A program made the position numbers and the translations under genes. A model generated the notes under the pieces. The model was not told where the DNA came from. It was given only the letters and a program-made list of their open reading frames with translations, and made no database searches. 64,000 bases of DNA from Bacillus sp. RO1 (GTDB lineage Bacteria; Bacillota; Bacilli; Bacillales; Bacillaceae_I). Positions 27,553 to 36,345 of the stretch are shown here, one piece after another. The stretch's first letter is position 1. Each line of letters opens with the position of its first letter. The stretch is taken from NCBI RefSeq assembly GCF_012524115.1, contig NZ_JAAZWB010000078.1:62001-126000 (forward strand). The letters run 5' to 3'.

Positions 27553-27655
27553 CGTGTTTACGCCGCTGTTTCTTTACGCAAATGACTCCGCTTTCCGCGG
27601 GGCGACCTTGAGCCTCCTCGGCAAGCCTGCGGGGTCTCAACACAATCCGTAGCTA
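27553..27655. repeat. GC-rich dispersed repeat, copy C, inside the spoIIIA operon
   Basis: Right after copy B comes a second element: ACGCCGCTGTTTCTTTACGC, CTCCGCTTTCCGCGGGGCGA, GAGCCTCCTCGGCAAGCCTG, CGGGGTCTCAACACAATC. It shares the core with copies A, B and D. Both lie upstream of spoIIIAC within the operon transcript. Confidence 0.8.
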
Positions 27656-27697
27656 GAAGACCTCAATTATAAACAGTACCTTCTATTTCTTGTCCGG

Positions 27698-28213
27698 CTA
27701 TATCAACAAAATCACCAGCAGTAAGCCTGATAGGACCCCGAGGCTTTTGACCATTCGTTCGTAGCGGTTTTGTTTGTCGCGGGCTTCTAGTTCTTCGCGT
27801 TCAAGGTGGGTTAATGCCAGTTGGATGTGCTTTTGTTGGGTGTAGCGATCGTGTTGGCCGAGTGTTTCGCCGAATTGTTTCATGATTTCGAGTTCGGCCG
27901 TTTTATAAGCGGTGTTTTTCCAAACATCATCTAAGCTTTCTTGCCAGGCTTCTTTTACTGTAAGACTTGCTTTATCTAATTTATTGGCGAAGCTTTCAAA
28001 AAACCATGAAAGTGGTTTTTCCAATTGCTTGGAGATGTTTTTGGTCGCATCCGCAAGTGGAGTGTGACCATACATGATTTCAGCTTCAAGCGATTGCAAT
28101 GCTACTTTTAATTGTCTTAGTTGTCTTGGTCTTTCTGTCAGGTGCCTTGCTGCTTCAAAACCTGCCCAGGAAGTTGCCACGAGTATTAAAACTGCTCCAA
28201 CTAATTTAATCAA
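27698..28213 (-). CDS. spoIIIAB: Stage III sporulation protein AB
   Basis: SpoIIIAB is a membrane protein resembling type II secretion GspF-like scaffold proteins. The 171 residues begin with a membrane segment (about 2-20), continue with a helical soluble region containing RPRQLRQLKVALQSLEAEIMYGHTPLADA and end with a hydrophobic tail (SGLLLVILLI). It starts with TTG in a TTGA overlap with the spoIIIAA stop codon, so the two genes are translationally coupled. Confidence 0.96.
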   Translation of the reverse strand: MIKLVGAVLILVATSWAGFEAARHLTERPRQLRQLKVALQSLEAEIMYGHTPLADATKNISKQLEKPLSWFFESFANKLDKASLTVKEAWQESLDDVWKNTAYKTAELEIMKQFGETLGQHDRYTQQKHIQLALTHLEREELEARDKQNRYERMVKSLGVLSGLLLVILLI

Positions 28214-29142
28214 CGTCTCACACCCTCTTCCCGGAAGATCTCTTCCCCCACCTCATTAACTATTCTCTTGATGGAGCCTGGTCCATTGGATCTGGTCAGT
28301 TCCACGAATCTTTTTACTGCCTGGTATGATAAGATTTCTCTAAGACTAGGTCTGCTTTTTAATTCGTCAAAAGAAAAAGCATGAACCGACATGAGAAGCC
28401 CCACTCCTGCATTGACTGCTTCCATTACTGCTTCGCTGTCTTCCATTCTTCCTATCTCATCAACAACGATGACATCAGGGCTCATGGAGCGAATCATCAT
28501 CATCATGCCTTCTGCCTTAGGACAGCCATCAAGCACATCTACCCTTTGTCCCAAGTCATGTTGAGGAATTCCATGTACACAACCTGCAATTTCAGAACGC
28601 TCATCAACAATTCCCACTTTGCATGATGCCACTCGCTTTTCCTCACAGCCTGAGCTCATCATCCTTGCCAAGTCCCTTAATAATGTTGTCTTTCCTGTTT
28701 GTGGAGGTCCAATTACCATTGTGCTCAACCATCTACCTTTTTCGTAAAGGAATGGCATCAGAGGTTCAGCAACTCCAATCTTTTGCTTGGCAATCCGAAT
28801 ATTAAATGAGGAAACGTCACGGATAGCCTTCACTTTCCCCTGTTCTGTAATCACTTTTCCAGCTAGTCCAACACGATGTCCTCCCGTAATAGTGATATAT
28901 CCACGCTTGAGCTCCTCTTCCAGTGCATAGATGGAATGCTTACTAATTTTGTTCAGTATGTGAATAGCATCCGTTGGCGTCACTGTATACGAGGGAAAAT
29001 AGGGATTCCCACCTATGATCAATTCCAGTGGGCGATGTACACGAACTCGGATTTCTTCCATTCTCTCCAGTAACGGTGGAGAAAGTGTATTAATAACACC
29101 GGTTATTTCCGGCGGTAAAACGGTCGTAATACTTGCAAGCAT
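28210..29142 (-). CDS. spoIIIAA: Stage III sporulation protein AA, ATPase
   Basis: SpoIIIAA is the putative ATPase that powers the SpoIIIA channel, related to type II/IV secretion ATPases. The 310-residue protein has Walker A GPPQTGKTT near 145-153, a Walker B with VIVDEIGRMED near 228-238 and conserved residues in KVGIVDERSEIAG. It is the first gene of the operon. A sigma-E-like -10 lies 33 bp upstream, and a GGGG ribosome binding site precedes the ATG. Confidence 0.97.
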   Translation of the reverse strand: MLASITTVLPPEITGVINTLSPPLLERMEEIRVRVHRPLELIIGGNPYFPSYTVTPTDAIHILNKISKHSIYALEEELKRGYITITGGHRVGLAGKVITEQGKVKAIRDVSSFNIRIAKQKIGVAEPLMPFLYEKGRWLSTMVIGPPQTGKTTLLRDLARMMSSGCEEKRVASCKVGIVDERSEIAGCVHGIPQHDLGQRVDVLDGCPKAEGMMMMIRSMSPDVIVVDEIGRMEDSEAVMEAVNAGVGLLMSVHAFSFDELKSRPSLREILSYQAVKRFVELTRSNGPGSIKRIVNEVGEEIFREEGVRR

Positions 29143-29174
29143 ACGTATCCCCTTCTTGTCCTATTATTACTTAC

Positions 29175-29200
29175 AATGTATGCGCGCTTGGACAATATAT
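29175..29200 (-). promoter_or_regulatory. Sigma-E-like promoter of the spoIIIA operon
   Basis: The minus strand has CATACATT (29182-29175), an exact sigma-E -10 match (CATACAHT). The best -35 candidate, ATATATT (29200-29194), is about 11-12 bases away, a little shorter than the usual 13-15. Mother-cell expression fits the operon. Confidence 0.5.
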
Positions 29201-29219
29201 AACAACGGAATACATTTTC

Positions 29220-29501
29220 TCACTTATATATGCCAAATAAAATAAACCCCAACCCAATCGCTATATAAATCATTTTTGAAAAGGAAATCTCATCCGCCAT
29301 GCTAATCAGACCTATCATCATGGTTGAAATAAAAATGAGGGGCCCTACAACAGCCAACATCGAGTTCACCACAATAGCTTTTTTCACATCATTTAAACTC
29401 AGCATGATAATGGCGGCAGTAATTTCTAATAACCCGGAAAAGATTCGAATTCCTGCCATGGATAGAACGGACGGGTCGAAATGACTTAATATTTTTTTCA
29501 T
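29220..29501 (-). CDS. yqhV: YqhV-like membrane protein (DUF2619)
   Basis: The 93-residue product has three hydrophobic segments and reads KKILSHFDPSVLSMAGIRIFSGLLEITAAIIML near the start, like B. subtilis YqhV, which lies next to spoIIIAA. The ATG at 29501 follows GGAGGACAAAAGGATC; the longer frame to 29534 has no family support. The function is unknown. It is the last backbone gene before gene order diverges from B. subtilis, where efp would follow. Confidence 0.82.
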   Translation of the reverse strand: MKKILSHFDPSVLSMAGIRIFSGLLEITAAIIMLSLNDVKKAIVVNSMLAVVGPLIFISTMMIGLISMADEISFSKMIYIAIGLGFILFGIYK

Positions 29502-29655
29502 GATCCTTTTGTCCTCCCTCTTGCAGCTGCACAATTAGAGCATCTTGTACAACCTATGCGAAGGATTTTGAAAGAAGAAGTAAATTTAATTTGAAAGGAA
29601 TGAAGTAATTTAGGGAATGCTAGCGAAAGGAATACATAGGAAAGGCGTGGATGTT

Positions 29656-31161
29656 ATGAAAGGAATCGGTAAAGTTTTTTGGATTTCCGTTATCATTGCT
29701 GCTTTGTTTGTATTAATTGGGGTTATTTTTCCAGAGCCCTTCAGTAAAGGAATGGATCAGGCAAATTCATTCATTCTAAATGTTTTTGGCTGGTTTTATC
29801 AACTGGCGGCTACTTTCTTTCTTTTATTTGCCTTGTTCCTCATCTTTAGTAAATACGGCAAAATAAAGCTAGGAAAAGACAAAGATCTCCCAGATTACTC
29901 TACCTTGACCTGGTTTGCAATGTTGTTCAGTGCAGGAATGGGCATTGGGCTAGTTTTCTATGGAGTCGCAGAACCGATTTCTCACTTCGCCACCCCTCCA
30001 CTAGGAGAAGGAGGAACTGCTGCTTCTGCAAAATTAGGTCTTCGTTACACATTTTTACATTGGGGATTTCATGCATGGGCCATCTATGCGACCATTGCTC
30101 TTTCCATTGCGTATTTCAAGTTTAGAAAAGACGCTCCTGGATTGATGAGTGCCACTTTATATCCTATTTTGGGGGAGAAAACAAATGGAGCTCTCGGAAA
30201 AACAGTAGATATTGTTGCCGTTTTTGCAACCGTTTTCGGAGTTTGCGCATCCCTCGGTTTAGGTGCACAACAAATTAATGGCGGACTGAATTATTTATTC
30301 GGCATTCCAAATAACTTCGCCATTCAACTGACCATCATGGCGATTGTGACCGTTCTATTCATTATCTCAGCAGGAACAGGCCTATCTAAAGGAATTAAAT
30401 ACTTAAGTAACACGAATATGATTTTGGCTACGCTTCTATTGTTTACTATGTTGTTCATCGGCCCTACAACCTTTTTGTTAAATTTATTTACCACCACTCT
30501 CGGAGATTATATTCAGAATCTCCCAAGCATGGGACTTCGGCTTGCTCCATTCAATAAGGAAAATGCCGAATGGATAGAAGGTTGGACAATTTTCTATTGG
30601 GCATGGTGGATTTCCTGGTCACCGTTTGTCGGAACCTTTATCGCAAGGGTGTCAAAAGGAAGGACAGTAAGGGAATTTGTCATTGCGGTGTTATTGGTTC
30701 CGACACTTGTATGCGCATTTTGGTTCAGTGTCTTCGGAGGAACCGGCATTCATATGGAGCTATTTGAAGGGGTCAAAGTGTCCGCTCAAAGCTTTGAAGC
30801 TGGACTCTTTTACGTCTACAAATTACTACCATTTGGTACTGTTTTATCTATTATTACCATTCTGTTGATTGCAACCTTCTTTATTACAAGCGCTGACTCT
30901 GCCACTTTCGTGCTGGGCATGCAGACTACTAACGGAGACATAAATCCACCTTTCTTTGTAAAATTAACATGGGGGTTAATTCTCTCTGCCTCTGCTGTTG
31001 TGTTGATGTATTCGGGTGGATTGGAAGGTCTTCAAACTGCTATCATCGTGAGTGCTTTCCCTTTAACTTTTGTATTGTTGATGATGGCCTTCGCTATTTT
31101 CAAAGCATTTCGCTTAGAGGTTAAGGGGAAGGTTCCTTTGAAAAAGACGAAGGAGAGTTGA
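29656..31161 (+). CDS. BCCT-family glycine betaine transporter (OpuD/BetL-like)
   Basis: BCCT carriers import betaine-type osmolytes with sodium. The 501-residue protein has 12 predicted membrane segments, the family glycine motif in SAGMGIGLVFYGVAEPISHF (about 97-116), and the tryptophan-rich box FYWAWWISWSPFVGTFIARV (about 314-333) of the substrate site. The ATG at 29656 is favoured because AAAGGCG lies in front and MKGIGKVFW resembles homologue starts. Substrate (betaine, choline or carnitine) is not certain. It is a single plus-strand gene beginning the accessory region. Confidence 0.9.
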   Translation: MKGIGKVFWISVIIAALFVLIGVIFPEPFSKGMDQANSFILNVFGWFYQLAATFFLLFALFLIFSKYGKIKLGKDKDLPDYSTLTWFAMLFSAGMGIGLVFYGVAEPISHFATPPLGEGGTAASAKLGLRYTFLHWGFHAWAIYATIALSIAYFKFRKDAPGLMSATLYPILGEKTNGALGKTVDIVAVFATVFGVCASLGLGAQQINGGLNYLFGIPNNFAIQLTIMAIVTVLFIISAGTGLSKGIKYLSNTNMILATLLLFTMLFIGPTTFLLNLFTTTLGDYIQNLPSMGLRLAPFNKENAEWIEGWTIFYWAWWISWSPFVGTFIARVSKGRTVREFVIAVLLVPTLVCAFWFSVFGGTGIHMELFEGVKVSAQSFEAGLFYVYKLLPFGTVLSIITILLIATFFITSADSATFVLGMQTTNGDINPPFFVKLTWGLILSASAVVLMYSGGLEGLQTAIIVSAFPLTFVLLMMAFAIFKAFRLEVKGKVPLKKTKES

Positions 31162-31206
31162 GTTGGCAAACTTAATTGTACCACTTTGCGGAAAGGACGA
31201 TTTGCT

Positions 31207-31380
31207 ATGAACTTTAAAAGTGAATTACAAGAAGCACAAGATATCATTCATAAAGCACACCATCACTTAAAACAAGTTAGTTCAACTACTGCAGAATCTG
31301 AAGCTTGCTATTTTGCAATAGAAGAACTTGTGAAAGCTCAACAGAAGATCCAACAGGTTCAACAACAAATCAATGAATAA
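31207..31380 (+). CDS. Small helical protein of unknown function
   Basis: The 57-residue product MNFKSELQEAQDIIHKAHHH... is charged and helical, with a Gln-rich coiled-coil C-terminus (KAQQKIQQVQQQINE). A GGAAAGGA site lies upstream and a strong terminator follows the stop codon, which supports a real gene. I do not recognise a family. It lies 45 bp after the BCCT gene and may be co-transcribed with it. Confidence 0.6.
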   Translation: MNFKSELQEAQDIIHKAHHHLKQVSSTTAESEACYFAIEELVKAQQKIQQVQQQINE

Positions 31381-31424
31381 AAAAAGAGTGCGCATCTTCC
31401 AATGAAAATGCGCACTCTTATTTA
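31381..31424. terminator. Bidirectional terminator
   Basis: A perfect 11-bp stem AGAGTGCGCAT / ATGCGCACTCT with loop CTTCCAATGAAA is flanked by an A run on the left and TTATTTATT on the right. It ends the plus-strand small gene and the minus-strand nitroreductase gene. Confidence 0.92.
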
Positions 31425-32132
31425 TTAATATCTATCCCAATTGACAACCTCATCAAGAGGGAGACGTGTTTTCTCAAATCCTGCTTTCGCACCCTTACCT
31501 AAAGAGATTAACATAATGGCCTCATAGTTTTCCGGCACATTGAATGCTTGTAAGAATTGTGCTTCATCGTAACCGCCCATTGGGACTGTATCATAGCCTT
31601 TAGCCTTTGCTGCCAGCATTAATTGCATCGCAACAAGGCCACCATCAATGTGCGCAATTTTTGCCAAGCGTTCTTTTGAGAAGTTCCCGTAACCATCAAG
31701 AATACTGTTCACATACATGTCTTTCACGTCTTCTGGCATTCTTCCTTTTTCAGCGATTGCACTATAGATACGGTCAGCATTTTTGTATGCTTCTCTATCT
31801 CCAAGTACAGCGATAACAACGGAGGCATCCACAATTTGTTGCTGGTTATTGGCGATCGGTAACAAACGTTCTTTTTCCTTTTGATCTTCAATAACTAGGA
31901 ATCTCCATGGTTGAAGATTGCTAGATGACGGCGCTAATGTAGCTGTTTCAAGAATCTCAAGGATTTCACTTTTATCTATTTTGAATTCAGGATCATACTG
32001 TCTAACTGAACGGCGTTCTTTTGCGACTGTCAGAAAATCTGTATCTTCTAACTGCTTTGGCGCTTCTTTGGTTGTATCAATTTCTTTTACTTTATTTAAA
32101 TATTCTTCTTTACTCATTGTGTTCTTAGACAT
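31425..32132 (-). CDS. Nitroreductase-family protein (YdgI-like)
   Basis: Members are FMN-dependent NAD(P)H oxidoreductases acting on nitro compounds or quinones. The 235-residue protein has the FMN-binding RRSVRQYDP motif (about 40-48), the TLAPSSSNLQPWRFLVI segment, GLVAMQLMLAAKAKGYDTVPMGGYD and the ending SLGKGAKAGFEKTRLPLDEV. The start ATG at 32132 lies eight bases after AAAGGGG; the longer frame is not needed. It is transcribed from its own promoter, which overlaps an inverted repeat, 110 bp downstream of an Rrf2 regulator gene. Physiological substrate unknown. Confidence 0.9.
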   Translation of the reverse strand: MSKNTMSKEEYLNKVKEIDTTKEAPKQLEDTDFLTVAKERRSVRQYDPEFKIDKSEILEILETATLAPSSSNLQPWRFLVIEDQKEKERLLPIANNQQQIVDASVVIAVLGDREAYKNADRIYSAIAEKGRMPEDVKDMYVNSILDGYGNFSKERLAKIAHIDGGLVAMQLMLAAKAKGYDTVPMGGYDEAQFLQAFNVPENYEAIMLISLGKGAKAGFEKTRLPLDEVVNWDRY

Positions 32133-32168
32133 ATTCATTTCCCCTTTAACTGTATTTTCTACAAGAAC

Positions 32169-32208
32169 AGTATATGTGGTTAACTGTTCCCTTGTCAACT
32201 ACAGTTAA
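32169..32208 (-). promoter_or_regulatory. Nitroreductase promoter with inverted-repeat operator
   Basis: TTGACA (32198-32193), 18 bases, TATACT (32174-32169) forms a strong sigma-A promoter on the minus strand. An inverted repeat TTAACTG (32180-32186) / CAGTTAA (32202-32208) covers the spacer and the -35 box, as expected for a repressor site. The Rrf2 regulator upstream is the obvious candidate to bind it. Confidence 0.75.
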
Positions 32209-32219
32209 TCATGACAAAA

Positions 32220-32251
32220 TAAAAAAGCGAAACAGCTATGTTTCACTTTTT
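32220..32251 (-). terminator. Terminator after the Rrf2 regulator gene
   Basis: The minus-strand stem AAAGTGAAACA / TGTTTCGCTTT with loop TAGC runs into TTTTTTATTTTG. It overlaps the stop codon. Confidence 0.82.
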
Positions 32252-32656
32252 CATTAGATCAGCTATGGTCTTTCGTTCTAAACCCGCTACGACCCAGCCT
32301 TCCATTTCATCACGCAATGTACAAAGGGATTCGCGAGTAGTGGGAGCAAAACAATCTTTGCTTTCTACATTAAAGAATCCTTTAGGAAACGTTTCTGCTT
32401 TCATTGCATCATACACTTCGGACAATTTGATTTCACTTGGATCCTTTACAAGATAATAGCCACCGTCCCGGCCCTCTTTCGCCTGGATCAATTCGGTTTT
32501 AACCAGATGCCTTAATATTTTTCTTAAAAAGACAGATTTAGAATTAAGCTTCTCTGCTAATTCTCCACTCGGACATCGGCCTTCATTATTAGCAAGCACG
32601 ACAAGTGCCTGAATCGCCACACTGAACCATCTTGTACTCGTTACCTTTTCAGCCAT
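32243..32656 (-). CDS. Rrf2-family transcriptional regulator
   Basis: Rrf2 proteins are winged-helix regulators, often redox- or iron-sulfur-sensing. This 137-residue protein has the helix-turn-helix in CPSGELAEKLNSKSVFLRKILRHLVK (about 28-53), the wing AKEGRDGGYYLVKDP and, in the C-terminal half, two cysteines in KDCFAPTTRESLCTLRDEM (not the three-cysteine cluster of IscR/NsrR). It probably controls the nitroreductase gene just downstream. Sensing thiol-reactive compounds is plausible but unproven. Confidence 0.88.
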   Translation of the reverse strand: MAEKVTSTRWFSVAIQALVVLANNEGRCPSGELAEKLNSKSVFLRKILRHLVKTELIQAKEGRDGGYYLVKDPSEIKLSEVYDAMKAETFPKGFFNVESKDCFAPTTRESLCTLRDEMEGWVVAGLERKTIADLMKK

Positions 32657-32790
32657 TGTTTCACCTCTTCATCTACACTTTATTCTGAAACATCTCCCAT
32701 AAAAAGTCAAAGTGTTTAGGATTTTGATAGGTGAAAAGGGCTAGGGAATTGTTTAACGGTTAATCACTCCGTTCTTCAGTTATAGCGCTG

Positions 32791-32952
32791 TTAGTTTATC
32801 AACGAAGTTATATAGACTGTTGCCCAATAAATACTACTCATTGATAGAAACACAGTTCCAAATACAGTAAGTGCTTTTGGGATTTTTCCATACCAATTAA
32901 TAATTGCTAACCCTATAACAATGTGAACGATTACAAAAAGAACAACACTCAC
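32791..32952 (-). CDS. Small membrane protein, 53 residues, GTG start
   Basis: GTG at 32952 opens MSVVLFVIVHIVIGLAIINW, then YGKIPKALTVFGTVFLSMSS and a final hydrophobic stretch; two membrane segments are predicted. AGGTGG lies at optimal distance before the GTG. No family is recognised. It stands alone between the regulator and a run of lipoprotein genes. Confidence 0.6.
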   Translation of the reverse strand: MSVVLFVIVHIVIGLAIINWYGKIPKALTVFGTVFLSMSSIYWATVYITSLIN

Positions 32953-33041
32953 TTATTCCACCTCTACTAAATTCAGTTTGTTGAAGATTTCTAATAATGC
33001 CTTATTAAAGAGTAGATCCCGATTATATTAAAATCGCCTAC

Positions 33042-33392
33042 TTATTGACTGTCTTTCTTTGTTTGCTCAAGGAATTTAACAGCTTCTTCTATATCATAAG
33101 TTTTTAATTTTAATTGTTTCAACTCTCCTCCCCCAGTTTCAAAGATAAATACTGCTGGAGCTTTTTCTATTTCATATTCAGGATACTTTTCCTTAGCAGT
33201 AGCTAAGTTTATTAAATATTCCGATTTGATAACAGAATAATCGTTACTAATGAATTTGCTAAACTTTTCGCTGATATTTTCTTCTCCTTCGACAATTAGC
33301 AAAAAGTATTTCGTATCGGCTTTTTCATTAGAAGAACAACCTAAAATCAAAGCTAACAATAAAAACGAACATTTTAGAATTAATCGTTTCAT
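33042..33392 (-). CDS. Small lipoprotein of unknown function
   Basis: The product of about 116 residues starts MKRLILKCSFLLLALILGCSSNE, a typical lipoprotein signal with the lipobox ALILGC. The rest is hydrophilic, with EIEKAPAVFIFETGGG in the middle, which looks thioredoxin-fold-like, but no catalytic cysteines are present. GGGGGAG lies just before the start. The gene is followed by the small membrane protein at 32.8 kb. Confidence 0.7.
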   Translation of the reverse strand: MKRLILKCSFLLLALILGCSSNEKADTKYFLLIVEGEENISEKFSKFISNDYSVIKSEYLINLATAKEKYPEYEIEKAPAVFIFETGGGELKQLKLKTYDIEEAVKFLEQTKKDSQ

Positions 33393-33424
33393 CATTACTC
33401 CCCCAATAGCTTTCACAATCTTCT

Positions 33425-33727
33425 TTAAAATTCAGAAGGATAAACACTACTTTCTCTTTTCATGTTTTTGATTTCTTGGAGCTCTTGCGAAACATCCATA
33501 TATAATTCCCTTACTTCTTGCTCGGCTAATTTCGCTTTTATAGTACCATCTAGATAGTCAATTAATCTATCATCAGAATATAAAAACCATAAATCGCCAA
33601 CTGTTATTTCTTCACCTCTTACAATTACTGCAATTTCAGTATCATCATTATACGATATCAAAGCTTCATTACATCCAACTATGAAAAGCATGCAAGTTAG
33701 AAATGAATAAATAAACAACCTTTTCAT
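33425..33727 (-). CDS. Small lipoprotein with SurA-N-like pattern
   Basis: The product of 100 residues begins MKRLFIYSFLTCMLFIVGCNE with a lipobox (FIVGC). The following EIAVIVRGEEITVGDLWFLY..AKLAEQEVRELYMDVSQEL resembles the N-terminal helical region of SurA/PrsA-type foldases (IVxGEEIT..DL), but the catalytic peptidyl-prolyl isomerase part is absent. It could be a truncated relative. Its start ATG at 33727 is preceded by GTGGGAT. Confidence 0.6.
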   Translation of the reverse strand: MKRLFIYSFLTCMLFIVGCNEALISYNDDTEIAVIVRGEEITVGDLWFLYSDDRLIDYLDGTIKAKLAEQEVRELYMDVSQELQEIKNMKRESSVYPSEF

Positions 33728-33819
33728 ATTTATCCCACTGTTAAACAATCCTGCCCTATTCCTTAATACCAATTATTTCATAATCTGAAAAGACCTACAA
33801 TAAATCATTTTATCTATAC

Positions 33820-33857
33820 AAAAAATGAGCGCTCATCCGTTTAACGGGATTGCGCTC
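33820..33857 (-). terminator. Terminator of the exported-protein gene at 33.9 kb
   Basis: Stem GAGCG / CGCTC with an inner CCGT / ACGG helix is followed on the minus strand by ATTTTTTG. It lies about 50 bases after the stop codon. Confidence 0.65.
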
Positions 33858-33905
33858 GATATTATAGAAATAATCATTCAATGTAAGTACAAGATAGCGA
33901 AGGAC

Positions 33906-34334
33906 TTATTCTCTAGTTAAAACTACCCTCTCTTCATAATCCTCCCAGTCTCCAACAGTGAATGTTATCTTCTTTTTCTTATCTATATACTGACATCCCT
34001 CGCACACCATTCTTTCAACTTTGAACACATTTGATTCCTTCAGTGAAAATATTCCACCCACACCTAGATTTTCTCCTTTGTCAGTGAATGAATAGTACAT
34101 AGTTGGTAGGGTCTTTATTTTCTCATTATTCCCTTTGTATCTAATTTTTGTGTCATATTCTATCTCTGTTCCGACAAGATACAATTGGTGAACAACAAGC
34201 CAGTTTTGATTTTCCCCTTTAAATGTTATTGAATTTGCTCTTCCAAACAAATTTGTATTCTCAGCACTCGCATAAGTAAATCCTGAAATTAAAACTAATA
34301 TAACTAGGTATAACAATCTTAGTGTCTTAATCAT
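33906..34334 (-). CDS. Secreted protein of unknown function
   Basis: The product of 142 residues has a signal peptide (MIKTLRLLYLVILVLISGFTYASA, cleavage after ASA) and a beta-rich mature part with a CEGC pair (VCEGCQYIDK). The start at 34334 has an AGGAGG ribosome binding site; the longer frame is ignored. I do not recognise the family. It lies between the second MetRS gene and a lipoprotein gene. Confidence 0.7.
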   Translation of the reverse strand: MIKTLRLLYLVILVLISGFTYASAENTNLFGRANSITFKGENQNWLVVHQLYLVGTEIEYDTKIRYKGNNEKIKTLPTMYYSFTDKGENLGVGGIFSLKESNVFKVERMVCEGCQYIDKKKKITFTVGDWEDYEERVVLTRE

Positions 34335-34385
34335 TAATTTCCTCCTAGTTTTTAGCTTAATATTCAGCATTACTCATCAAACTAT

Positions 34386-36032
34386 TCAACTCTTTTCAAA
34401 TTTACTTTTCTCATTTAACCTCTCCAACTCTTCATCCATTCTTTTTACATCAATTCTGTCAAAAAGTGGTCTTATTTCTTGCAGTTTTACCGATAATACC
34501 TCTATTTCTTCCCATCTAAGTTCTTTCAATCCCAACATCACTTTCACTTTTTCACTAGAAAAAGGGAGAAAAGGATTTAACAACTGCGTGAGGTTTGCAA
34601 TGATATACACACAATTAGCAATCGTTTTATCACAGGAAGGCTTATCTTCTTTAATTTGAATCCATGGCTTCTGCTCATCAAAATATTTATTGGCATGCCG
34701 CACGAATACAAAGACTTGCTCTAATGACTTTTTAAATTGTCCCGCTCTTATTAAGGAGGCAATTTTATTATAAAGCTCCATCACCATATCCTTGATCTCT
34801 GGATTAATTTTCCCATTTGGTGATGTTCCTTCGTATGATTTATCAATAAACTTTAACGTTCGATTAACAAAGTTTCCATATGCTCCTAGTAATTCACTAT
34901 TATGACTATAGATAAATTCCCGCCATGAGAAGTCAGTATCTCTATTTTCAGGGGCATTGATTGTTAAGAAATACCGGATAGAGTCTGCATCATATCTTTC
35001 TACCATACCCGGAACCCAAACAGCCCAGTTTTGACTTGTCGATATCTTCCGTTTTTCTAGTGTTAAATACTCATTGGAAATAATATGTGTTGGTAAAGCT
35101 GGATTATTTACTCCCATTAAGATGGATGGCCATATAATTGTGTGGAATGGGATGTTATCCTTGCCGTGAATGTAGTAAGAAATGGTTTCTTTATTCCACA
35201 GGTCTTCTATCTTTTCGTTTTGTTGTTTTGCCCATTCCTTACTCGCTGTTAAGTAGCCTGCCACCGCTTCAATCCATACATATATTTTCTTCCCTTCAAA
35301 ACCTGCTACTGGAACGTCAACCCCATTAGGCAGATCGCGCGTCGCTGCCCGATCTGGCACACCATCATTTAGATATCGTTGTGTTAGGCTAATCGCATTT
35401 TCTCGCCATCTATTTTCTTGTTCTGCAGTACCCACAAAAGATTCCAAACGTTTTTGAAATTGACTAAGGGAAAAATAAAAATGCTCCGTTTCCTTGATAG
35501 CTGGTTGGTTCCCACATATCTTGCATCGCTTTTCTAGTAAATCCAGTGGATCTAGAATGGCAGAACAATTATCGCATTGATCCCCTCGTGCTTTAGCGCC
35601 GCAATTAGGACATAATCCTTCGACAAAACGATCAGGTAAAAATTGTTGATCTGTCTCACAATATGCCTGTTCAATTGTCTTTTTGTATAGGTACCCATTT
35701 TCAAGCAGTTGTAAAAATATCTCCTGTACGGTTTTATGATGGTGATCTGCGTCTGTCCGTGTATACAAATCATAGGTAAACCCTAGCTTTCGAAAAGACT
35801 CCGAAAATTCTTGATGATAGCGATTTGCTATCGCTTCCGTTGTTGTATTTTCATGGTTGGCTCTTATGGAAATCGGCGTCCCGTTACAGTCACTTCCTGA
35901 AACATATAAGACCTTTTCTCCTTTTTGCCGATAATACCTTGCTAAAATATCTCCAGGTAATAGTGCAGCTATATGCCCTAAATGTAAGGAACCATTAGCA
36001 TAAGGCCATGCGCCTCCAATAAAAATAGTCAT
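34386..36032 (-). CDS. metG: Methionyl-tRNA synthetase, KISTS-type second form, T-box controlled
   Basis: MetRS charges tRNA-Met. The 548-residue protein has the class I HIGH motif as HLGH (17-20), a zinc-knuckle insert with C-x2-C pairs (CPNC, CDNC, CKIC at about 143-178), and in place of KMSKS the sequence KISTS. It ends after the anticodon-binding domain without the C-terminal dimerisation EMAP domain of the main Bacillus MetRS. This pattern fits the second type of MetRS found in some Gram-positives and archaea. A T-box leader with a methionine specifier lies upstream. It is probably a second copy, but the window cannot show the housekeeping gene. Confidence 0.93.
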   Translation of the reverse strand: MTIFIGGAWPYANGSLHLGHIAALLPGDILARYYRQKGEKVLYVSGSDCNGTPISIRANHENTTTEAIANRYHQEFSESFRKLGFTYDLYTRTDADHHHKTVQEIFLQLLENGYLYKKTIEQAYCETDQQFLPDRFVEGLCPNCGAKARGDQCDNCSAILDPLDLLEKRCKICGNQPAIKETEHFYFSLSQFQKRLESFVGTAEQENRWRENAISLTQRYLNDGVPDRAATRDLPNGVDVPVAGFEGKKIYVWIEAVAGYLTASKEWAKQQNEKIEDLWNKETISYYIHGKDNIPFHTIIWPSILMGVNNPALPTHIISNEYLTLEKRKISTSQNWAVWVPGMVERYDADSIRYFLTINAPENRDTDFSWREFIYSHNSELLGAYGNFVNRTLKFIDKSYEGTSPNGKINPEIKDMVMELYNKIASLIRAGQFKKSLEQVFVFVRHANKYFDEQKPWIQIKEDKPSCDKTIANCVYIIANLTQLLNPFLPFSSEKVKVMLGLKELRWEEIEVLSVKLQEIRPLFDRIDVKRMDEELERLNEKSKFEKS

Positions 36033-36052
36033 TGTCTCATCCTCCTAAACTC

Positions 36053-36345
36053 AAATAAAAAACCTCGCCCATAGACAAAATGATTGTCTAAGGACGAGGT
36101 TTATCTCGTGTTACCACCCTAATTTACTAATAATTCGCATTATTAGCCTCCATAAGTACGGAGTGAAACCAAATCACTCTTATACTCTGACATTTGTAAC
36201 GAGTGCCAAATCTCGTCAAAGTCTAATTCTTACTCAGAAAGTCGACTTTGCTGCTCCAAGGCCATTTTCAATCAACTATTCTCTGCTTCTTTTCAGCTAC
36301 CGAAGCTCTCTGTAAGAAAATGAAGGTTGATTTACTTTCCTTATC
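36053..36345 (-). promoter_or_regulatory. T-box riboswitch, tRNA-Met, upstream of metG
   Basis: The minus-strand leader has the T-box sequence AGGGTGGTAACACGAG (36120-36105) and a terminator (ACCTCGTCC..GGGCGAGGT, then TTTTTT, 36053-36102). Stem I begins at about 36332 (AATCAACC, pairing with GGTTGATT). The specifier can be read as ATG (36265-36263) in TGAAA-ATG-GCC-TTGGAGC by alignment with the Lys and Tyr leaders of this window. Uncharged tRNA-Met would favour the antiterminator. A TATGAT -10 lies near 36345. Confidence 0.93.
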
